Source of the DNA: Phil1 sp040767925 | Lineage (GTDB): Bacteria > Bacillota > Clostridia > Christensenellales > CAG-138 | DNA: 64,000 nt | Assembly: GCA_040767925.1 (NCBI GenBank) | Contig: JAXGNN010000003.1 | Span: forward strand, 434,001 to 498,000 | Direction: 5' to 3' | Shown here: positions 63,132 through 64,000 of the stretch, in pieces | How the letters are laid out: each line of letters starts with the position of its first letter | How positions within the stretch are numbered: position 1 is the stretch's first letter | Notes under the pieces: model-generated | What the model was told of the DNA's origin: nothing | Database searches by the model: none | What the model saw: only the letters and a program-made list of their open reading frames with translations | Program-made: the position numbers and the translations under genes

Positions 63132-63175
63132 AAAAAGGCCCGCTGCTAAAGATAATTTACTACCTTTCGGGCCTG
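63132..63175 (-). promoter_or_regulatory. citD leader: hairpin with T-run or overlapping promoter
   Basis: On the minus strand AGGCCCG and CGGGCCT enclose about 24 bases and are followed by TTTTTTG, about 30 bases before the citD start, like an attenuator. The same stretch also reads as a promoter: TTGAAA, 17 bases, TAAATT. The two readings cannot both be fully right. Confidence 0.4.
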
Positions 63176-63196
63176 TTTTCAACACTCCGCGAGAGA

Positions 63197-63228
63197 TATA
63201 CATGGATTGCAGGAAACATGTATACATG
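63197..63228. promoter_or_regulatory. Candidate TetR operator (CATGTATACATG palindrome plus TATACATG)
   Basis: CATGTATACATG (63217-63228) is a perfect 12-bp palindrome, and a matching half, TATACATG, lies at 63197-63204. Both are in the gap between citD and the divergent TetR gene, ten bases before the TetR -35. Confidence 0.65.
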
Positions 63229-63237
63229 CTTTCCCTG

Positions 63238-63266
63238 TTGCCTTTTCGGGCGAATGAAATTATACT
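63238..63266 (+). promoter_or_regulatory. Promoter of the TetR-family gene
   Basis: TTGCCT (63238-63243), 17-base spacer, TATACT (63261-63266), 28 bases before the start codon. Confidence 0.65.
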
Positions 63267-63294
63267 GAAAACACACTCTCCGGGAGGTTCGGCC

Positions 63295-63852
63295 ATGCGC
63301 AGCAAGCATAAGGGTTTCGACAGCGTCCGCGCCAAAATAGTGGCGACAGCTTCCGCGCTTTTCACGCGCACGGGGGTGCACGGCACGAGCCTCAACGACA
63401 TCGCGGGCGCCGCGGATATCGCCAAGGGCACCGTCTATTACTATTATCCCGCCAAGGAAACGCTGAACGCGGACGTCGCGCGTTGCCACTGCGACTTTAT
63501 GACGGACGCGCTGCTCAACTGGGTGGAAGCCGTCTCGCGCGAGGAAGACCCCGCGGAGCAGCTTACCCTGCTCATCGAGGCGCTGCTCGGCGACCCGGAA
63601 CGGCGCAGGCTCCACGCGGTGCTCATGGCGGAAGGCTGCCTCGACGACCCCGCCCTTTCGGAAATCATGTTGAACGCGCTCGAGAAATGGACGGTCATGT
63701 TCGAGGTGGGCGCGCTCAAGCTGCGCCTCCCGCAGGCGCGGCGGATACGCGCGCATACGGAGCTTTTCTTCACGCTGCTGGGCGGCTATATGCTAAAGCC
63801 TCACATTACGGAGGAAGATATTCTGGAGTTCGCCGCGCTCATGGCGGGCTAG
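63295..63852 (+). CDS. TetR/AcrR family transcriptional regulator
   Basis: A 185-residue regulator with an N-terminal TetR helix-turn-helix ('ASALFTRTGVHGTSLNDIAG', 'AADIAKGTVYYYYPAKETLN', about residues 18-58) and a helical ligand domain. The start has GGGAGG seven bases upstream. Being divergent from the cit operon and next to a strong palindrome, it is the best candidate for its repressor. That would be unusual, because citrate lyase operons are normally under CitAB two-component or CitI/GntR-type control. Confidence 0.88.
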   Translation: MRSKHKGFDSVRAKIVATASALFTRTGVHGTSLNDIAGAADIAKGTVYYYYPAKETLNADVARCHCDFMTDALLNWVEAVSREEDPAEQLTLLIEALLGDPERRRLHAVLMAEGCLDDPALSEIMLNALEKWTVMFEVGALKLRLPQARRIRAHTELFFTLLGGYMLKPHITEEDILEFAALMAG

Positions 63853-63855
63853 AGG

Positions 63856-64000
63856 TCACCGGTCCAGGAGATATACGCTCATCACGATGAAAAGCTGCTC
63901 GTAAACATCCTCGGTGAAGCCGAGGAGCGAGGCGGCTTTTTTCAGCCTGTAGCGGATGGTGTTGGGGTGCTGGAAGAGGGCTTGCGCCGTGGAGCGCACA
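63856..64000 (-). CDS. PucR/CdaR-family regulator, C-terminal end only
   Basis: The last 47 codons of a minus-strand gene that begins beyond the right edge. 'FQHPNTIRYRLKKAASLLGF' is the C-terminal HTH_30 of PucR/CdaR regulators, which sense purines, sugar acids or other small molecules. The stop TGA is at 63858-63856, four bases from the TetR stop on the other strand, so the two genes converge. Its target is unknown. Confidence 0.8.
   Translation of the reverse strand, partial: VRSTAQALFQHPNTIRYRLKKAASLLGFTEDVYEQLFIVMSVYLLDR

Overview
The window looks like a chromosomal segment of a GC-rich, anaerobic, probably gut-associated member of the Clostridia (Bacillota). The evidence is a T-box leader, type III glutamine synthetase, VanW, UPF0735, DUF2089 and DUF4256 proteins, a secA-prfB pair, strong GGAGG ribosome binding sites, and TTGACA/TATAAT-type promoters in AT-rich gaps of an otherwise GC-rich sequence. 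No rRNA, tRNA, CRISPR array, transposase or prophage block was seen.

Layout. 1-5.7 kb: an M42 peptidase (cut by the left edge), a MATE exporter, and a muropeptide-recycling operon (DUF5131, murQ, nagZ, murK-like kinase). 5.8-9.7 kb: a tryptophan T-box before a stand-alone TrpB2-type tryptophan synthase beta chain, then a polysaccharide deacetylase, an HD protein and a membrane-anchored XRE regulator. 9.8-13.4 kb: ammonium assimilation (gdhA, glnN). 13.4-13.9 kb: a non-coding stretch with a 36-bp perfect palindrome and a head-to-head pair of two-hairpin elements. 13.9-20.8 kb: an exporter-like ABC operon (ATPase, CARDB surface protein, FtsX permease), then a Crp/Fnr regulator with its own NitT/TauT-type ABC importer. 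20.8-27.7 kb: UPF0735, psuG, a CPBP protease with a SagB-like oxidoreductase, a VanW lipoprotein, a GntR regulator and an orphan Mod-like DNA methyltransferase. 27.9-28.9 kb: a low-GC unknown gene.

29.1-40.2 kb is the most coherent block. It is a selenium-associated purine/urate catabolism cluster: deoC, molybdenum hydroxylase, ygfK and ssnA on the minus strand, diverging from a YheO/DauR-type regulator, ygeY and ygeW on the plus strand. The divergent promoter region carries two candidate operators. Together with psuG and deoC it suggests scavenging of nucleosides and purine bases for carbon and nitrogen.

40.4-46.8 kb: a serine hydrolase, a DUF2089/SHOCT-like/holin-type membrane operon, arginine deiminase, and serC-serA. 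46.9-51.0 kb: eight small same-strand accessory genes with visibly lower G+C (two P-loop kinases, DUF3795, DUF4256, GNAT, Sel1, Dabb, an immunity-like protein). 51-57 kb: DUF2087, YdcF and EamA genes, then secA and prfB. prfB needs a programmed +1 frameshift at an unusual in-frame UAA. 57-64 kb: a PHP phosphoesterase, a citrate lyase operon (citD, E, F, C and a citX-citG fusion) divergent from a TetR regulator across a CATGTATACATG palindrome, and the C-terminus of a PucR/CdaR regulator cut by the right edge.

The points most worth checking are the prfB frameshift site, the operators of the purine cluster, the two-hairpin repeat pair, the AT-rich repeats that supply stop codons, and the accessory gene block.
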